From the NCBI GenBank assembly GCA_017398585.1, contig JAFQFS010000105.1:1-44193 (forward strand): a stretch of DNA of 44,193 nucleotides, read 5' to 3'. Made by a program: the position numbers and the translations under genes. This DNA is from Clostridia bacterium (GTDB taxonomy: Bacteria > Bacillota > Clostridia > Oscillospirales > CAG-272). Below the pieces are notes generated by a model. The model worked only from the letters and a program-made list of their open reading frames with translations, did not search any database and was not told where the DNA came from. Shown here piece by piece: positions 16,144 to 24,929 of this stretch. The first letter of the stretch is position 1; every line of letters starts with the position of its first letter.

Positions 16144-18399
16144 ATGTATGATATTCTGACTTCCATGTGGAAGAACCCCGGCAACACGTTCTCGCCGCTC
16201 CCGTTCTGGTTCTGGAATGATAAACTGGACAAGGACGAGCTGATCCGGCAGATTGATGATTTTCACCGAAAGGGAATTGACGGTTTCGTGATCCATCCGC
16301 GCCTTGGGCTGGAAACGGAATACCTGTCCGATGAATATTTTGAACTGGTTGAAGCGTGTCTTGAGGCAGCGGAACGCCGCCATATGATGGTCGTTCTGTA
16401 CGACGAAGCGATGTATCCGTCCGGTTCCGCGCACGGCAGAGTGGTCGCGGAGGACAAGCGATTCGCCGCACGCGCGCTGACTGCGGTCCGAACGGAAGAA
16501 ACACCCGCCGATGCGGAAGTTCTCTACCGTTTCTGGATCAAGCTGAACAGCGGCGGACAGCTCGAAGACGTCCGTCTCGATCAGCCGAAGGGGGACGAAT
16601 CCTATGTAAGCTACGATTTCGTTCTTACTTACACGGGCGGCACCATCCGTGGTCTGCTCCCGGATGAGGATGACGGTCAGCCGAACGCTCCCGCGGCGGC
16701 GGATATTCTCAATCCGTACGCGGTACAGCTGTTTACCCAGCACACGCACGATCTCTACTACGAAAAGCTATCCCGTTTCTTCGGCAAGACTGTGATCGGT
16801 TTCTTCACGGACGAACCGTCTGTTTCAGGCCGCTGCGCCGACATGAAGGGCAAGATCAGCTGGACGTACGACCTTCTCGAAGATTTCTTCGAATGCGGTG
16901 GTGAATTCACCGACCTCGCGGCGCTTCTGTTCCCGACGAAGGACAAAAAGACTGCCCGGAACGCCGCCCGCATCTACAAAAAGACCATCAGCCGCCGCCT
17001 GAACGATGCTTACTATCAGACGCTCTCCGACTGGTGCCGTGCGCATAATGTTGCGCTGATGGGACATCCCGCCGAAAGCGGCGACTGTGATACTCTCCGT
17101 AAGTTCGACGTTCCCGGACAGGACCTCGTGTGGCGCATGGTCACCGAAGAAAACGCGCTGACCTCCCCCGATTCCGTCATGGCGAAGCTCGCGGCGGACT
17201 CTGCACGTCACACCGGCGCATCGAGAAACTCCAACGAATGCTTCGGCGTCTGCGGGGAAGCGGGCAATCCCTGGAACTTCACGCCGGATAACATGATGTG
17301 GTACCTTAACTTCCTGTTCGCACGCGGATGCAATATGATCATCCCACATGCGTTCTACTATTCCGTTCGCACGCCCGTCCAGTCGAACGAACGCCCGCCG
17401 GACGTCGGTCCGAATAACATCTGGTGGAAGGATTACCGCAAGATCGCGATGTACATCAAGCGTCTGTCCTGGCTGAACACCACTTCGGTCAATCATCCGG
17501 ATGCCGCTGTCCTCTGTTCGTCGGAACATGTTCCGGTCAAACCGGTCGAACCACTGTACAAGAAGGGCTACACATTCAACTATCTCACCATTGACGACCT
17601 CATGAACCGCGCACGTGTCGTGGACGACACCATCCGCGTGGACCAGTATATCTATAAAGTGCTTCTCGTGGACAGCCGGCTGCCCATCGATGCGGCGATT
17701 GTGGAAAAGATCGGACGCTGCGTGATCCAGGGCGGTCTGATGCACAACAGCTCGAACTTCATCGATTACGTCGAAAAGAACGTCAAGCGCACATCGTACT
17801 TTGAGGGTGAAAACACCGACGACCTCCGCTTCGTCCATCTCAGCAAGAGCGGTTGTCCGTTCTTCCTGCTCGTGAATGAAGGCAGAACCGAGATCACCGG
17901 CAAGCTCGTCACCGATCAGAACGGCGCGGCGGCGGACTTTGATGCGTTCACGGGCAATACATCTCCCATGGCGGCGGAAATGACCGGGCGCGGCTTCGAA
18001 TACAAGGTGACCGTTCCCCCGCACAGCGTGAAGGTCATCGGTATCAACCCGAAGGGCTTCGTCACCCTCGCGAAGGACGAAGTTCCGGAACCGCATCTGC
18101 GTGAAATCGTCGGCCTCGGCGAAGGAAACAGGACGTTCACCTGCCGTGACGACATTACGAAGGTCAAGCTGGCGTTCACGGACATCCACGACATCGTGGA
18201 TGTGAAGGTCAACGGAAAGGATGCCGGACGCATCCTGTTCATGCCGTACGAACTCGACATCACGGAACTCACACAGCCCGGCGAAAACACCGTTGAAGTC
18301 TCCGTTACGGGAAGCATGGCGAACACCTACGGCAAGCCCGTTCCCGTCGGCTTCGAAGGCCTTACGGTCAAACTCTACGGCGACGCACTCTCCCAGTAA
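16144..18399 (+). CDS. GH106-like glycosyl hydrolase (alpha-L-rhamnosidase-related)
   Basis: The 751-residue protein begins with PFWFWNDKLDKDELIRQI and GIDGFVIHPRLGLETEY, the typical start of the large GH106-type TIM-barrel glycosidases. Further family-like segments are YDEAMYPSGSAHGRV, FFTDEPS, and MGHPAESGD. The last ~130 residues look like a jelly-roll carbohydrate-binding fold (FTDIHDIVDVKVNGKDAGRI, then PYELDITELTQPGENTVEVSV). There is no signal peptide, so substrates must be imported. The start at ATG 16144 has GAGAGGA upstream; the open frame to 16018 overlaps both promoters. GH106 enzymes cleave alpha-L-rhamnosides; this is a remote family call and the sugar is uncertain. A dispersed hairpin element follows the stop. 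Confidence 0.75.
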   Translation: MYDILTSMWKNPGNTFSPLPFWFWNDKLDKDELIRQIDDFHRKGIDGFVIHPRLGLETEYLSDEYFELVEACLEAAERRHMMVVLYDEAMYPSGSAHGRVVAEDKRFAARALTAVRTEETPADAEVLYRFWIKLNSGGQLEDVRLDQPKGDESYVSYDFVLTYTGGTIRGLLPDEDDGQPNAPAAADILNPYAVQLFTQHTHDLYYEKLSRFFGKTVIGFFTDEPSVSGRCADMKGKISWTYDLLEDFFECGGEFTDLAALLFPTKDKKTARNAARIYKKTISRRLNDAYYQTLSDWCRAHNVALMGHPAESGDCDTLRKFDVPGQDLVWRMVTEENALTSPDSVMAKLAADSARHTGASRNSNECFGVCGEAGNPWNFTPDNMMWYLNFLFARGCNMIIPHAFYYSVRTPVQSNERPPDVGPNNIWWKDYRKIAMYIKRLSWLNTTSVNHPDAAVLCSSEHVPVKPVEPLYKKGYTFNYLTIDDLMNRARVVDDTIRVDQYIYKVLLVDSRLPIDAAIVEKIGRCVIQGGLMHNSSNFIDYVEKNVKRTSYFEGENTDDLRFVHLSKSGCPFFLLVNEGRTEITGKLVTDQNGAAADFDAFTGNTSPMAAEMTGRGFEYKVTVPPHSVKVIGINPKGFVTLAKDEVPEPHLREIVGLGEGNRTFTCRDDITKVKLAFTDIHDIVDVKVNGKDAGRILFMPYELDITELTQPGENTVEVSVTGSMANTYGKPVPVGFEGLTVKLYGDALSQ

Positions 18400-18490
18400 A
18401 AATCTGCACGGACTCTAATAAAATTTATTTATATTAAGTTTTTTTGAAAGGGGTTCGGGGAAAACTTTTTTGCAAAAAAGTTTTCCTCGA
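18400..18490. repeat. Dispersed palindromic element, copy 3
   Basis: It has the full three-part structure: box AATCTGCACG (18401-18410), head AAGTTTTTTTGAAAGGGGTT (18436-18455) and hairpin GGGGAAAACTTTTTT/AAAAAAGTTTTCCTC (18457-18489). It fills the whole gap between the glycosidase stop and the aminotransferase start. Confidence 0.85.
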
Positions 18491-18502
18491 GAAAAGACAT
18501 CT

Positions 18503-19651
18503 ATGTACGATTTCGATAAGTTCCCGGACAGAGCAGACAGCGATTCCGTCAAGTGGCATGAGGTTTCAGGCGACGTTCTCCCGATGTGGGTGGCGGACAT
18601 GGACTTCGAAAGCGCGCCGCCGGTCGTAAAGGCGATTCAGGAACGCGCCGCACATCCGTATTTCGGTTATCCCTACACGCTGGAACTGCTGAAAGACCAC
18701 ATTGTCGCGCATTATAAGAAGAAGTACAAGGTAACGGTTCGTCCGGAATGGATCGTCTGGGTACCGAGCGTCATTCCCGGCGTGGTCACGGCACTCCAGA
18801 TGATGGGCAGCAAGTTCATGTATTCCATCCCGATGTACGACCACATCCGCAACCTGCACAATGAAGCAAAACTTCCGGTTGTCGAAGTCCCGATGAAGCG
18901 TGACGAAAGCACGTATCGGTACACAATGGACATGGATGCGCTGGAAGCCGTTCTTTCCCCTGATATCAAGACTCTTATCCTCTGCAACCCGCACAACCCC
19001 GTCGGTCGTGTGTACACCAAGGAGGAGCTGCTCCGTCTGGAAGCGTTCTGCACCAGACATCATCTGCTCGTCATCAGCGATGAAATCCACTGCGAACTTG
19101 ATCTCGAAGACCGCCATATTCCGTACTTCGCAGTCAGTGACGACGCGGCGGCGTACAGTGTGACCGTATCGAGCGCGGGCAAGATCTGCAATATCCCCGG
19201 TCTGCCGCTCGGCTTCGCGATCATCCCGAACGAAACCCTCCGCGAAAAGTTCGCGAGCCGTCAGGACGGTCTGCTGCCGTGCGCGAACGTGCTGACCATT
19301 GCGGCGTACGAAAAGGCATACGACGGAAGCTGTGACGAATGGAAGGAAGAACTGCGTGAGTATCTGCGTGCAAACCGTGATTACGCCGAAGCGCGCTTTG
19401 CGAAGATCCCCGAGATCCGTACGCCGCACAACGAAGGCACATACCTCCTCTGGCTGGACTGCTCCGCTCTCGGCACAGAGGATCCGGCAGACTTCTTCCT
19501 CAAAAAAGCGCATGTCAAGGTAAGCTCCGGTAAGATCTACGGCTACAGCCGTTACGTCCGTTTCAATTACGGATGTCCGAGAGCGCAGCTCGAAGAGGCG
19601 ATCGACCGTATGGAACACGCGGTCGAAGTCTGGAGAGCGCTGAAGAAATAA
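18503..19651 (+). CDS. PLP-dependent aminotransferase/C-S lyase (MalY/PatB type)
   Basis: The 382-residue class I/II fold enzyme starts with the MalY/PatB signature DFDKFPDRADSDSVKW and LPMWVADMDF. Other features are CNPHNPVGRVY, SDEIHCELDL (Asp contacting the PLP nitrogen), and the PLP-lysine at about 227 in SSAGKICNIPGL. Members cleave cystathionine or cysteine to give homocysteine or sulfide, and MalY also modulates maltose regulation. The start at ATG 18503 lies only 13 bases after the hairpin of the dispersed element, with only a weak purine-rich stretch (GAGAAAAG) as binding site. No promoter other than anything inside that element is visible, so it may depend on read-through. Confidence 0.88.
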   Translation: MYDFDKFPDRADSDSVKWHEVSGDVLPMWVADMDFESAPPVVKAIQERAAHPYFGYPYTLELLKDHIVAHYKKKYKVTVRPEWIVWVPSVIPGVVTALQMMGSKFMYSIPMYDHIRNLHNEAKLPVVEVPMKRDESTYRYTMDMDALEAVLSPDIKTLILCNPHNPVGRVYTKEELLRLEAFCTRHHLLVISDEIHCELDLEDRHIPYFAVSDDAAAYSVTVSSAGKICNIPGLPLGFAIIPNETLREKFASRQDGLLPCANVLTIAAYEKAYDGSCDEWKEELREYLRANRDYAEARFAKIPEIRTPHNEGTYLLWLDCSALGTEDPADFFLKKAHVKVSSGKIYGYSRYVRFNYGCPRAQLEEAIDRMEHAVEVWRALKK

Positions 19652-19664
19652 ACAGAAACAAAGA

Positions 19665-19689
19665 AAATCCCCCGATCCGGGGGATTTTT
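19665..19689. terminator. Bidirectional terminator
   Basis: AAATCCCCC and GGGGGATTTTT pair around GATC-C, between convergent aminotransferase and HAD genes, with A and T runs on the two flanks. Confidence 0.85.
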
Positions 19690-19705
19690 GCATTGCTGAC
19701 GTATT

Positions 19706-20353
19706 TTATTCCGTAACGATCTTTACCAGCTCGTCCATGTTGTGCGCGATCGCGTCCGCACCGGCCTTCTTCAGTTCGGATTCATCACCGAATCCCCAGA
19801 GAACACCTGCGGATGACAGTCCGTTTTCCTTCGCGCCTTCGATGTCATGGTGACGGTCGCCGATCATCAGGACGGACGCTTTGTCCGTGATTCCGAGCTG
19901 ACCGAGCGTGTACGCGATGACGTCGCCCTTTTTCGAGCGGCTGCTGTCCATCGTCGCACCGCAGACGACGGTGAAATACGGCGCAAGACCGAAATGTTCG
20001 AGGATCCGCACGGCGAATTGTTCCGGTTTGGAGGTCGCGACGGCGAGAGTGACGCCGCATTCCTTCAGTTTTCGGAGAACATCCTCTATGCCGCTGTAGG
20101 GGGTATTTTCAAACAGACCGTCCACGGAGAAGTATTCGCGGTAGAAAGCGACCGCCTGTTCCGCTTCTTCAGGCGTCATACCGATGAATTCCTGAAACGC
20201 GGGAACGAGCGGCGGTCCGATGAAGCAGTACAGCTCTTCGCGCGGCGGAATAGTGCATCCCATTTTCGCGAGGGCGTGCATGATGGAGTTGGTGATCCCG
20301 AGCGACGGGTCGGTGAGCGTCCCGTCGAGGTCGAATAAGGCGTAGTTGTACAT
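19706..20353 (-). CDS. HAD-superfamily hydrolase (phosphoglycolate phosphatase-like)
   Basis: The 215-residue protein shows all HAD motifs: ALFDLDGTLTD (nucleophile Asp8 and acid/base Asp10), AVATSK (motif II), and the lysine plus MIGDRHHDIEGAKENG (motifs III and IV). A helical cap between motifs I and II places it in the Gph/PgmB-like group (subclass I). It would remove phosphate from a small sugar phosphate or phosphoglycolate. CAGGAG precedes ATG 20353. It lies 21 bp after the TraX-like gene on the same strand and is probably co-transcribed. Confidence 0.9.
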   Translation of the reverse strand: MYNYALFDLDGTLTDPSLGITNSIMHALAKMGCTIPPREELYCFIGPPLVPAFQEFIGMTPEEAEQAVAFYREYFSVDGLFENTPYSGIEDVLRKLKECGVTLAVATSKPEQFAVRILEHFGLAPYFTVVCGATMDSSRSKKGDVIAYTLGQLGITDKASVLMIGDRHHDIEGAKENGLSSAGVLWGFGDESELKKAGADAIAHNMDELVKIVTE

Positions 20354-20374
20354 GAAATTCTCCTGTGAACCGTG

Positions 20375-21106
20375 TCAGATGAACATATCGAGTGCGTAAA
20401 GGAAAACGAGATGGGCGGGGTAGAAGATGTAGAAGAAATACTTCATCCGGTACTTGCCGGGTTTGCCGTTGTACATCGCGAGGAGCGGAACGGCGAGCAG
20501 GCACCAGAACTGATAGATGAACCCGCCGGAGGTCAGGTCGATCGAGAGGGCGAGCAAGGTCGCGGTGAACATTACAAGACGGCGCGGACGGTCTTCGAAG
20601 ACGGAGGTGAACACCGGCAGCAGGATGCCGAAGAAGCCGTAGTCCACGTCAACGGTCAGACAGAGAAGAAGGGAAGCGCAGACGGAGGCGGCGAGGAGAG
20701 CGCCGTTGATGATCCGGTCGTTGGTGTTCGGAATTGCCTCCACGCGAAGCAGTTTTGCGAGATGCTGCCCGATGATACTCGGATTTCCGCGCATCGCCTG
20801 CTTGAAGCTGTCGGCGATCGCCATGAGCAGGATCGAGAGGGAAAAGACGATCAGGATGCCAAGATAAAGCTGCCGGTCAACGACGGTGTAGACGATCTGG
20901 CAGACCAGTCCGAGGATGAATACGCGCAGAAAATACAGCTTCCTGTTTTTCGTATAGCGGAAGCCCTCCGCGATGCAGTAGGCATAGATCGGAAACGCAA
21001 GACGTCCGATGATGCGCATGATCTCCAGATCGGGAAAGAGAAGAAGTCCCGCATGGTCGATGAACATCGTGACGGCGGCGATCATTTTGAGGACAAAGGA
21101 AGACAT
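20375..21106 (-). CDS. TraX-family membrane protein
   Basis: The 243-residue polytopic protein begins LKMIAAVTMFIDHAGLLLFP and contains GRLAFPIYAYCIAEGFRYT, the TraX family signature. It has about seven to eight membrane helices. TraX acetylates F pilin at its N terminus, but chromosomal Firmicutes homologues are not tied to conjugation and are probably acyltransferases for other substrates. ATG 21106 has CGGAG a few bases upstream; the longer open frame lacks this. Its own promoter lies at 21164-21135. No conjugation gene is near. Confidence 0.85.
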   Translation of the reverse strand: MSSFVLKMIAAVTMFIDHAGLLLFPDLEIMRIIGRLAFPIYAYCIAEGFRYTKNRKLYFLRVFILGLVCQIVYTVVDRQLYLGILIVFSLSILLMAIADSFKQAMRGNPSIIGQHLAKLLRVEAIPNTNDRIINGALLAASVCASLLLCLTVDVDYGFFGILLPVFTSVFEDRPRRLVMFTATLLALSIDLTSGGFIYQFWCLLAVPLLAMYNGKPGKYRMKYFFYIFYPAHLVFLYALDMFI

Positions 21107-21134
21107 AAGATACTCCGTTTGTGGATTTGTTTCC

Positions 21135-21164
21135 ATTATAGCACATCCCGCCGCCGCATTGCAA
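21135..21164 (-). promoter_or_regulatory. Promoter of the TraX-HAD pair
   Basis: On the minus strand TTGCAA (21164-21159), an 18-bp spacer and TATAAT (21140-21135). Confidence 0.65.
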
Positions 21165-21182
21165 CAGTTTTTTACAGACTTC

Positions 21183-21211
21183 TTGACTTCCGACGAATGC
21201 CATATTATAAT
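21183..21211 (+). promoter_or_regulatory. Promoter of the sialidase-like gene
   Basis: TTGACT (21183-21188), a 17-bp spacer and TATAAT (21206-21211), divergent from the TraX promoter. Confidence 0.8.
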
Positions 21212-21236
21212 GAAGAAAAAACGATGGGGGAATGAC

Positions 21237-22262
21237 ATGCGAACGAACGATTTTTTCTTTGAAGGCGAATACCCGAACGATCCGCCGAAGCCGTACGGAA
21301 TGACCGTGATCTGCGTCCGGCGTGCGACGGAGGAGTTCCCGTTTCTGCACGATACGTCCGTGACAGTGCTCGGAGGACGTTTGTTTGCCGCGTGGTACCG
21401 GTGTACGGCAGGGGAGATCGAAGGGATCACGCAGATCACAGGTGCATGGTCGGACGACGGCGGCGAAACGTGGGAGGACGAGGAAATTGTTGCGGAAGAC
21501 CGCGTGTATCACTGCGTTCCGGCGGTATTTTATGAGACGGACGAGGGGATTTCCGCCCTCGTTACCTTTATGACCGCGCACGATCGTCCCGTGAAGGTGG
21601 AAGAACGGACGTATACAGACGGCCGCTGGGAACGGCGGCGCGAGCATGATATCCGGTTCCTGTTCAACACCACACCGATGCGGTATCTCGACGGCATGTG
21701 GATCGCCGGCGGACGCGTCAGTCCCGCAGAGGGGGAACTTCCGCAGATTCCCGCTGTCGCCGTGCGTGGCATCGCGGGGGACTGGACGGTACAGCCGTAT
21801 GACGGACCTTGGACGGACGGGGAATTTCCGCTGTGGTGTCCCGAAACAGCGGTTTACCGGAAGGGACTCCGGGCCATTGTGCGGAACGACGACGGGCAGC
21901 CATGGACGTTCCGGCGGGAAGACGGTGCGTGGCGGTTCACGGGCGAGTCGACCATGCCGATCGCGGGAGTGAAAATGTACGGCGGTACGCTGTCCGACGG
22001 CAGGGACTTTCTGTTTTACAATGAACGCACGCCGCAGAACGACCGGTCACGTCTGGTGATGGCATTGCGTGAAGGGGACGGTGGATTCACAAAACTGTAC
22101 CTCATCGCGGACGGATACGACGACGCGCTGCGCTGCGGACCGTACTGGCACTATCCGTCCGTGTGCGAATGGGACGGGACGCTGTACGTCTCCTGCACGG
22201 CGAACGGTCCGGACAACCTCCGCGACGCGGTCGTGTACCGGATTCCGGTGAAATCGTTATAA
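21237..22262 (+). CDS. Sialidase/BNR-repeat-like protein
   Basis: The 341-residue protein looks like a six-bladed beta-propeller of the sialidase superfamily. The clearest mark is the Asp-box SDDGGETW (residues 72-79). Other blade-like segments are VTVLGGRLFAAWY, GGRVSPAEG, WCPETAVYRKGLRAIVRNDDGQPW and YWHYPSVCEWDGTLYVSC. I cannot identify the full arginine triad and nucleophile Tyr/Glu pair of a true exo-sialidase, so it may act on another glycan or be a lyase-like propeller. No signal peptide is present. Its own promoter and a terminator flank it, so it is monocistronic. The start at 21237 follows GGGGG by six bases. Confidence 0.65.
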   Translation: MRTNDFFFEGEYPNDPPKPYGMTVICVRRATEEFPFLHDTSVTVLGGRLFAAWYRCTAGEIEGITQITGAWSDDGGETWEDEEIVAEDRVYHCVPAVFYETDEGISALVTFMTAHDRPVKVEERTYTDGRWERRREHDIRFLFNTTPMRYLDGMWIAGGRVSPAEGELPQIPAVAVRGIAGDWTVQPYDGPWTDGEFPLWCPETAVYRKGLRAIVRNDDGQPWTFRREDGAWRFTGESTMPIAGVKMYGGTLSDGRDFLFYNERTPQNDRSRLVMALREGDGGFTKLYLIADGYDDALRCGPYWHYPSVCEWDGTLYVSCTANGPDNLRDAVVYRIPVKSL

Positions 22263-22265
22263 AAA

Positions 22266-22308
22266 GACTCCACGGGTCATGGGAAAAAACCACGATTCGT
22301 GGAGTTTT
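22266..22308 (+). terminator. Terminator after the sialidase-like gene
   Basis: ACTCCACG (22267-22274) pairs with CGTGGAGT (22298-22305), followed by TTT. Confidence 0.65.
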
Positions 22309-22325
22309 CCGCAAAAATGCGATGC

Positions 22326-22354
22326 TTGACCGTGAAAGAAAACCATAGTATAAT
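22326..22354 (+). promoter_or_regulatory. Promoter of XRE paralog B
   Basis: TTGACC (22326-22331), 17 bp, TATAAT (22349-22354). Its TGCTTGAC context is shared with the promoter of paralog C. Confidence 0.85.
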
Positions 22355-22404
22355 GGAATCAGGACGAGGGCCCGCGTCGATCTTGAACAGAAGGAGAAAA
22401 AACG

Positions 22405-23547
22405 ATGGAACTGATGATTGGGGAAAAGCTGCGGAAACTGCGCCGCGACCGGGATATGACGCAGGAAATGCTGGCGTCGGCGTTCGGCGTGTCCCCGCAG
22501 GCGATTTCGAAATGGGAATGCGGCGACGGATATCCGGACATTACCATGCTGCCGATGATTGCGAACTATTTCAAAGTGACGATCGACGAGCTGATGGGGA
22601 ACGACGAGATCGGGAAGCGGGAAGATTTTCAGCTGTATCATAATACACGCAGAAATATCAAGGATCCGGCGGAACTGGTGGAGTATACCCTCGGCTACGT
22701 ACGGCGGTATCCGGAGGAATACAAACTTGCGCTGGATCTGACGCATGCGATTGTGCAGCTTCCGAAGGATAAATGGGAGGAATATCTGCCCCTGCTCCGT
22801 GAAACCTGTGAAAAAATCATAAATGAATGTACTCTGCACTGGATTCGTCAACGGGCGGTTCGGGATATGTGCATCGTTTGTCCGGATGAGGAACTGGAAC
22901 ACTGGATCGATATGTGTGCGTCAGCGTATGAAGATACCCGCGGAGAAGTGATGGAATACCGTCTCTGGAAGCAGGATCGTATGGAAGAAAGCCGTCTGCA
23001 CCGCGGAATCAACAATTTCATGCTCCTGTGTCATTTCATCACGCGGAACGACAAAACGAAGAACTGGAAAGATGTCGAGCGCGATATCGCATGGCGGAAA
23101 AAGCAGATCCGGCTGTTTGAATTCCTCGGCGGCGGAAACGGCGTGCCGGAAGTCTGGCGCGGACGGTATGCTCACTGTACGTTGATGATTGCGTGGATGC
23201 TCTTCCGTTCCGGACGGAATGAGGAAGGGTATACGTGGCTCGATCTTGCATTTGAACGCTATGAACAGTGGAACGTATTCCCGGAAGGGACGGCGCTGGA
23301 TGTCGGTGATCCGGAAATCTTCGGCGGAATCCGTGCGATCTGCGGGCTGTACGGTCCGGATGCGTGGAAGATCGAACTTCCCGACGGTTCGAGGGAGCAT
23401 AACGGGGACGCATATGCGTATATGCTGTTTGAAAAAACGGATATCTACCACATGACACTGCATTGGGGCGGCATGGATGAAGTCCGCAAAGACGAACGCT
23501 TCCAGCCGTACATTGCCCGTGCGAAAGCCATGGCGGAAATCGAATAA
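22405..23547 (+). CDS. XRE-family transcriptional regulator with large C-terminal domain (paralog B)
   Basis: The 380-residue protein has an N-terminal Cro/CI helix-turn-helix (residues about 5-62: IGEKLRKLRRDRDMTQEMLA, then SPQAISKWECGDGYPD). A helical C-terminal domain of about 310 residues follows, with shared blocks YVRRYPEEYKLA, CPDEELEHWIDMC and ERFQPYIARAKAMAE. Most of these blocks recur in paralog C (YWRKYPEEYRIA, CTDEELPRWLGKC, PRFREYIARAETLL), so the similarity covers the full length and shows tandem duplication. The conserved C-terminal domain, rich in Trp, Tyr and Cys, may bind a ligand. GAAGGAG lies 7 bases before ATG 22405. Confidence 0.85.
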   Translation: MELMIGEKLRKLRRDRDMTQEMLASAFGVSPQAISKWECGDGYPDITMLPMIANYFKVTIDELMGNDEIGKREDFQLYHNTRRNIKDPAELVEYTLGYVRRYPEEYKLALDLTHAIVQLPKDKWEEYLPLLRETCEKIINECTLHWIRQRAVRDMCIVCPDEELEHWIDMCASAYEDTRGEVMEYRLWKQDRMEESRLHRGINNFMLLCHFITRNDKTKNWKDVERDIAWRKKQIRLFEFLGGGNGVPEVWRGRYAHCTLMIAWMLFRSGRNEEGYTWLDLAFERYEQWNVFPEGTALDVGDPEIFGGIRAICGLYGPDAWKIELPDGSREHNGDAYAYMLFEKTDIYHMTLHWGGMDEVRKDERFQPYIARAKAMAEIE

Positions 23548-23553
23548 TCAAAG

Positions 23554-23581
23554 AAAAATCCCACTTCCCGTGGGATTTTTT
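23554..23581 (+). terminator. Terminator between the tandem XRE genes
   Basis: AAAAATCCCAC pairs with GTGGGATTTTTT around a TTCCC loop, so the two paralogs are separate transcription units. Confidence 0.88.
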
Positions 23582-23596
23582 CCGTTTGAACGGTGC

Positions 23597-23626
23597 TTGA
23601 CGGCTTCGGCGGCGGTATTGTATAAT
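23597..23626 (+). promoter_or_regulatory. Promoter of XRE paralog C
   Basis: TTGACG (23597-23602), 18 bp, TATAAT (23621-23626). Confidence 0.8.
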
Positions 23627-23662
23627 AAAATCAGAACAACAATGCAGAAGAGGTGACATATT

Positions 23663-24865
23663 ATGAAACTGAACATCGCGCAGAATCTGCGGAAATACCG
23701 GAAGGAGCGCGGGCTGACGCAGGAACAGCTGGCGAAAGTGCTTGCCGTCTCCGCGCAGTCCGTTTCCAAATGGGAGTGCGGCGACGGATACCCGGACATC
23801 GAACTCCTGCCGAACATCGCCAATCATCTGAAAATCAGCGTGGATGCCCTGATCGGGAACGATACCGACGGGAAAAAGGAGGATATCGCGTATTTCTGGA
23901 AGAAGTTCTGGAGCGGCGACGATCTTCCCGGCACCGGAAATGTCCGCGAGCGGCGCGTGCAGTTTGCGGAAGCCTACTGGCGGAAGTATCCGGAGGAATA
24001 CCGGATTGCGGGAGCGATGATTCATGAACTTACGTTCGGCGAGAACCGGAATCCGGAAAAATACCGTCCTCTGCTGTACGAAGCTGCCGAAAAGATCCTT
24101 TCCGAGTGCTCCGAACCGTTCCTCCGCGACGATACCCTGCGGCAGATCTGTTCGGTCTGTACGGACGAAGAACTGCCCCGCTGGCTCGGAAAATGTACGA
24201 TGGAATACCGTTCCTGCCGGTTTGAAGTTCTGGAACAGCGGTACTGGGAAAACGATCAGTACGATAAGGCGCATGCCCTGCATCTGCTGAACAACCTGAA
24301 ACTCATGTGTCATGTGCTGGGCAGGGAGCTTCAGCGGGAACTTACTCCCGAACAGCGGATTGCTCAGATGGCGGAGCGCCGCCGGCTGATCGAATCCTTC
24401 GCCGCAGACGGAGAAAAAGTACCTCCCGCATGGCTGGACTTTTACGCCGGATGCGGAATCCGCATGGCGTCGGCATATTTCGGGATCGGTGAGAACGAAA
24501 CAGCCTATGCTCTGCTTGGCGAATCCTTCTCGGATTACGAACGGTGGAAATCCTTCCCCGGGGACGAAGGACTGGAATTCGGCAGAAAGGAACTGTTCGG
24601 CGGGATTCTTGGGTTCCCGGACCGCTGGAGATTCCTTCTTCCGGACGGAACCGAGGAAGGCGATGTGTTCTATCACGGCTTTATCCGGGCATACGGACAG
24701 AATTCGGTCGATTATCTGGCGAGTCTCGCGAACCCGAACTGGCAGGGATACTGCGGTGTCCGGCGTGAATGGTTTGATGACGTCAGGGATACTCCGCGGT
24801 TTCGCGAATACATTGCCCGTGCCGAAACCCTTCTCGGGCATCCGTCAACTCTGCTCAAAAAATAA
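23663..24865 (+). CDS. XRE-family transcriptional regulator with large C-terminal domain (paralog C)
   Basis: The 400-residue protein is the tandem partner of paralog B and related to paralog A at 6782. The helix-turn-helix is at about residues 5-62 (IAQNLRKYRKERGLTQEQLA, then SAQSVSKWECGDGYPD). The recognition region SKWECGDGYPDI is identical in B and C, suggesting overlapping DNA targets, while the C-terminal domains have diverged, suggesting different inputs. That reading is inferred. An own promoter and a dispersed hairpin element downstream make it monocistronic. Confidence 0.85.
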   Translation: MKLNIAQNLRKYRKERGLTQEQLAKVLAVSAQSVSKWECGDGYPDIELLPNIANHLKISVDALIGNDTDGKKEDIAYFWKKFWSGDDLPGTGNVRERRVQFAEAYWRKYPEEYRIAGAMIHELTFGENRNPEKYRPLLYEAAEKILSECSEPFLRDDTLRQICSVCTDEELPRWLGKCTMEYRSCRFEVLEQRYWENDQYDKAHALHLLNNLKLMCHVLGRELQRELTPEQRIAQMAERRRLIESFAADGEKVPPAWLDFYAGCGIRMASAYFGIGENETAYALLGESFSDYERWKSFPGDEGLEFGRKELFGGILGFPDRWRFLLPDGTEEGDVFYHGFIRAYGQNSVDYLASLANPNWQGYCGVRREWFDDVRDTPRFREYIARAETLLGHPSTLLKK

Positions 24866-24929
24866 AAAAAGCGTATCCTCACAGATACACTCCAAATCCG
24901 CACAAACCATATCCCTTTCCCAGTATAAA

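Noticed and set aside
20375-21106. TraX-like gene as a sign of a conjugative element
   Set aside because: No other transfer, relaxase, integrase or attachment sequences are visible, and TraX homologues are common on chromosomes of Firmicutes.
20372-21235. Plus-strand frame opposite the TraX-like gene
   Set aside because: Charged low-complexity antisense translation of a membrane protein gene; it also contains the divergent promoters.
23039-24841. A 600-codon minus-strand frame crossing both XRE genes
   Set aside because: It passes through a terminator and promoter of real plus-strand genes and resembles no protein family.
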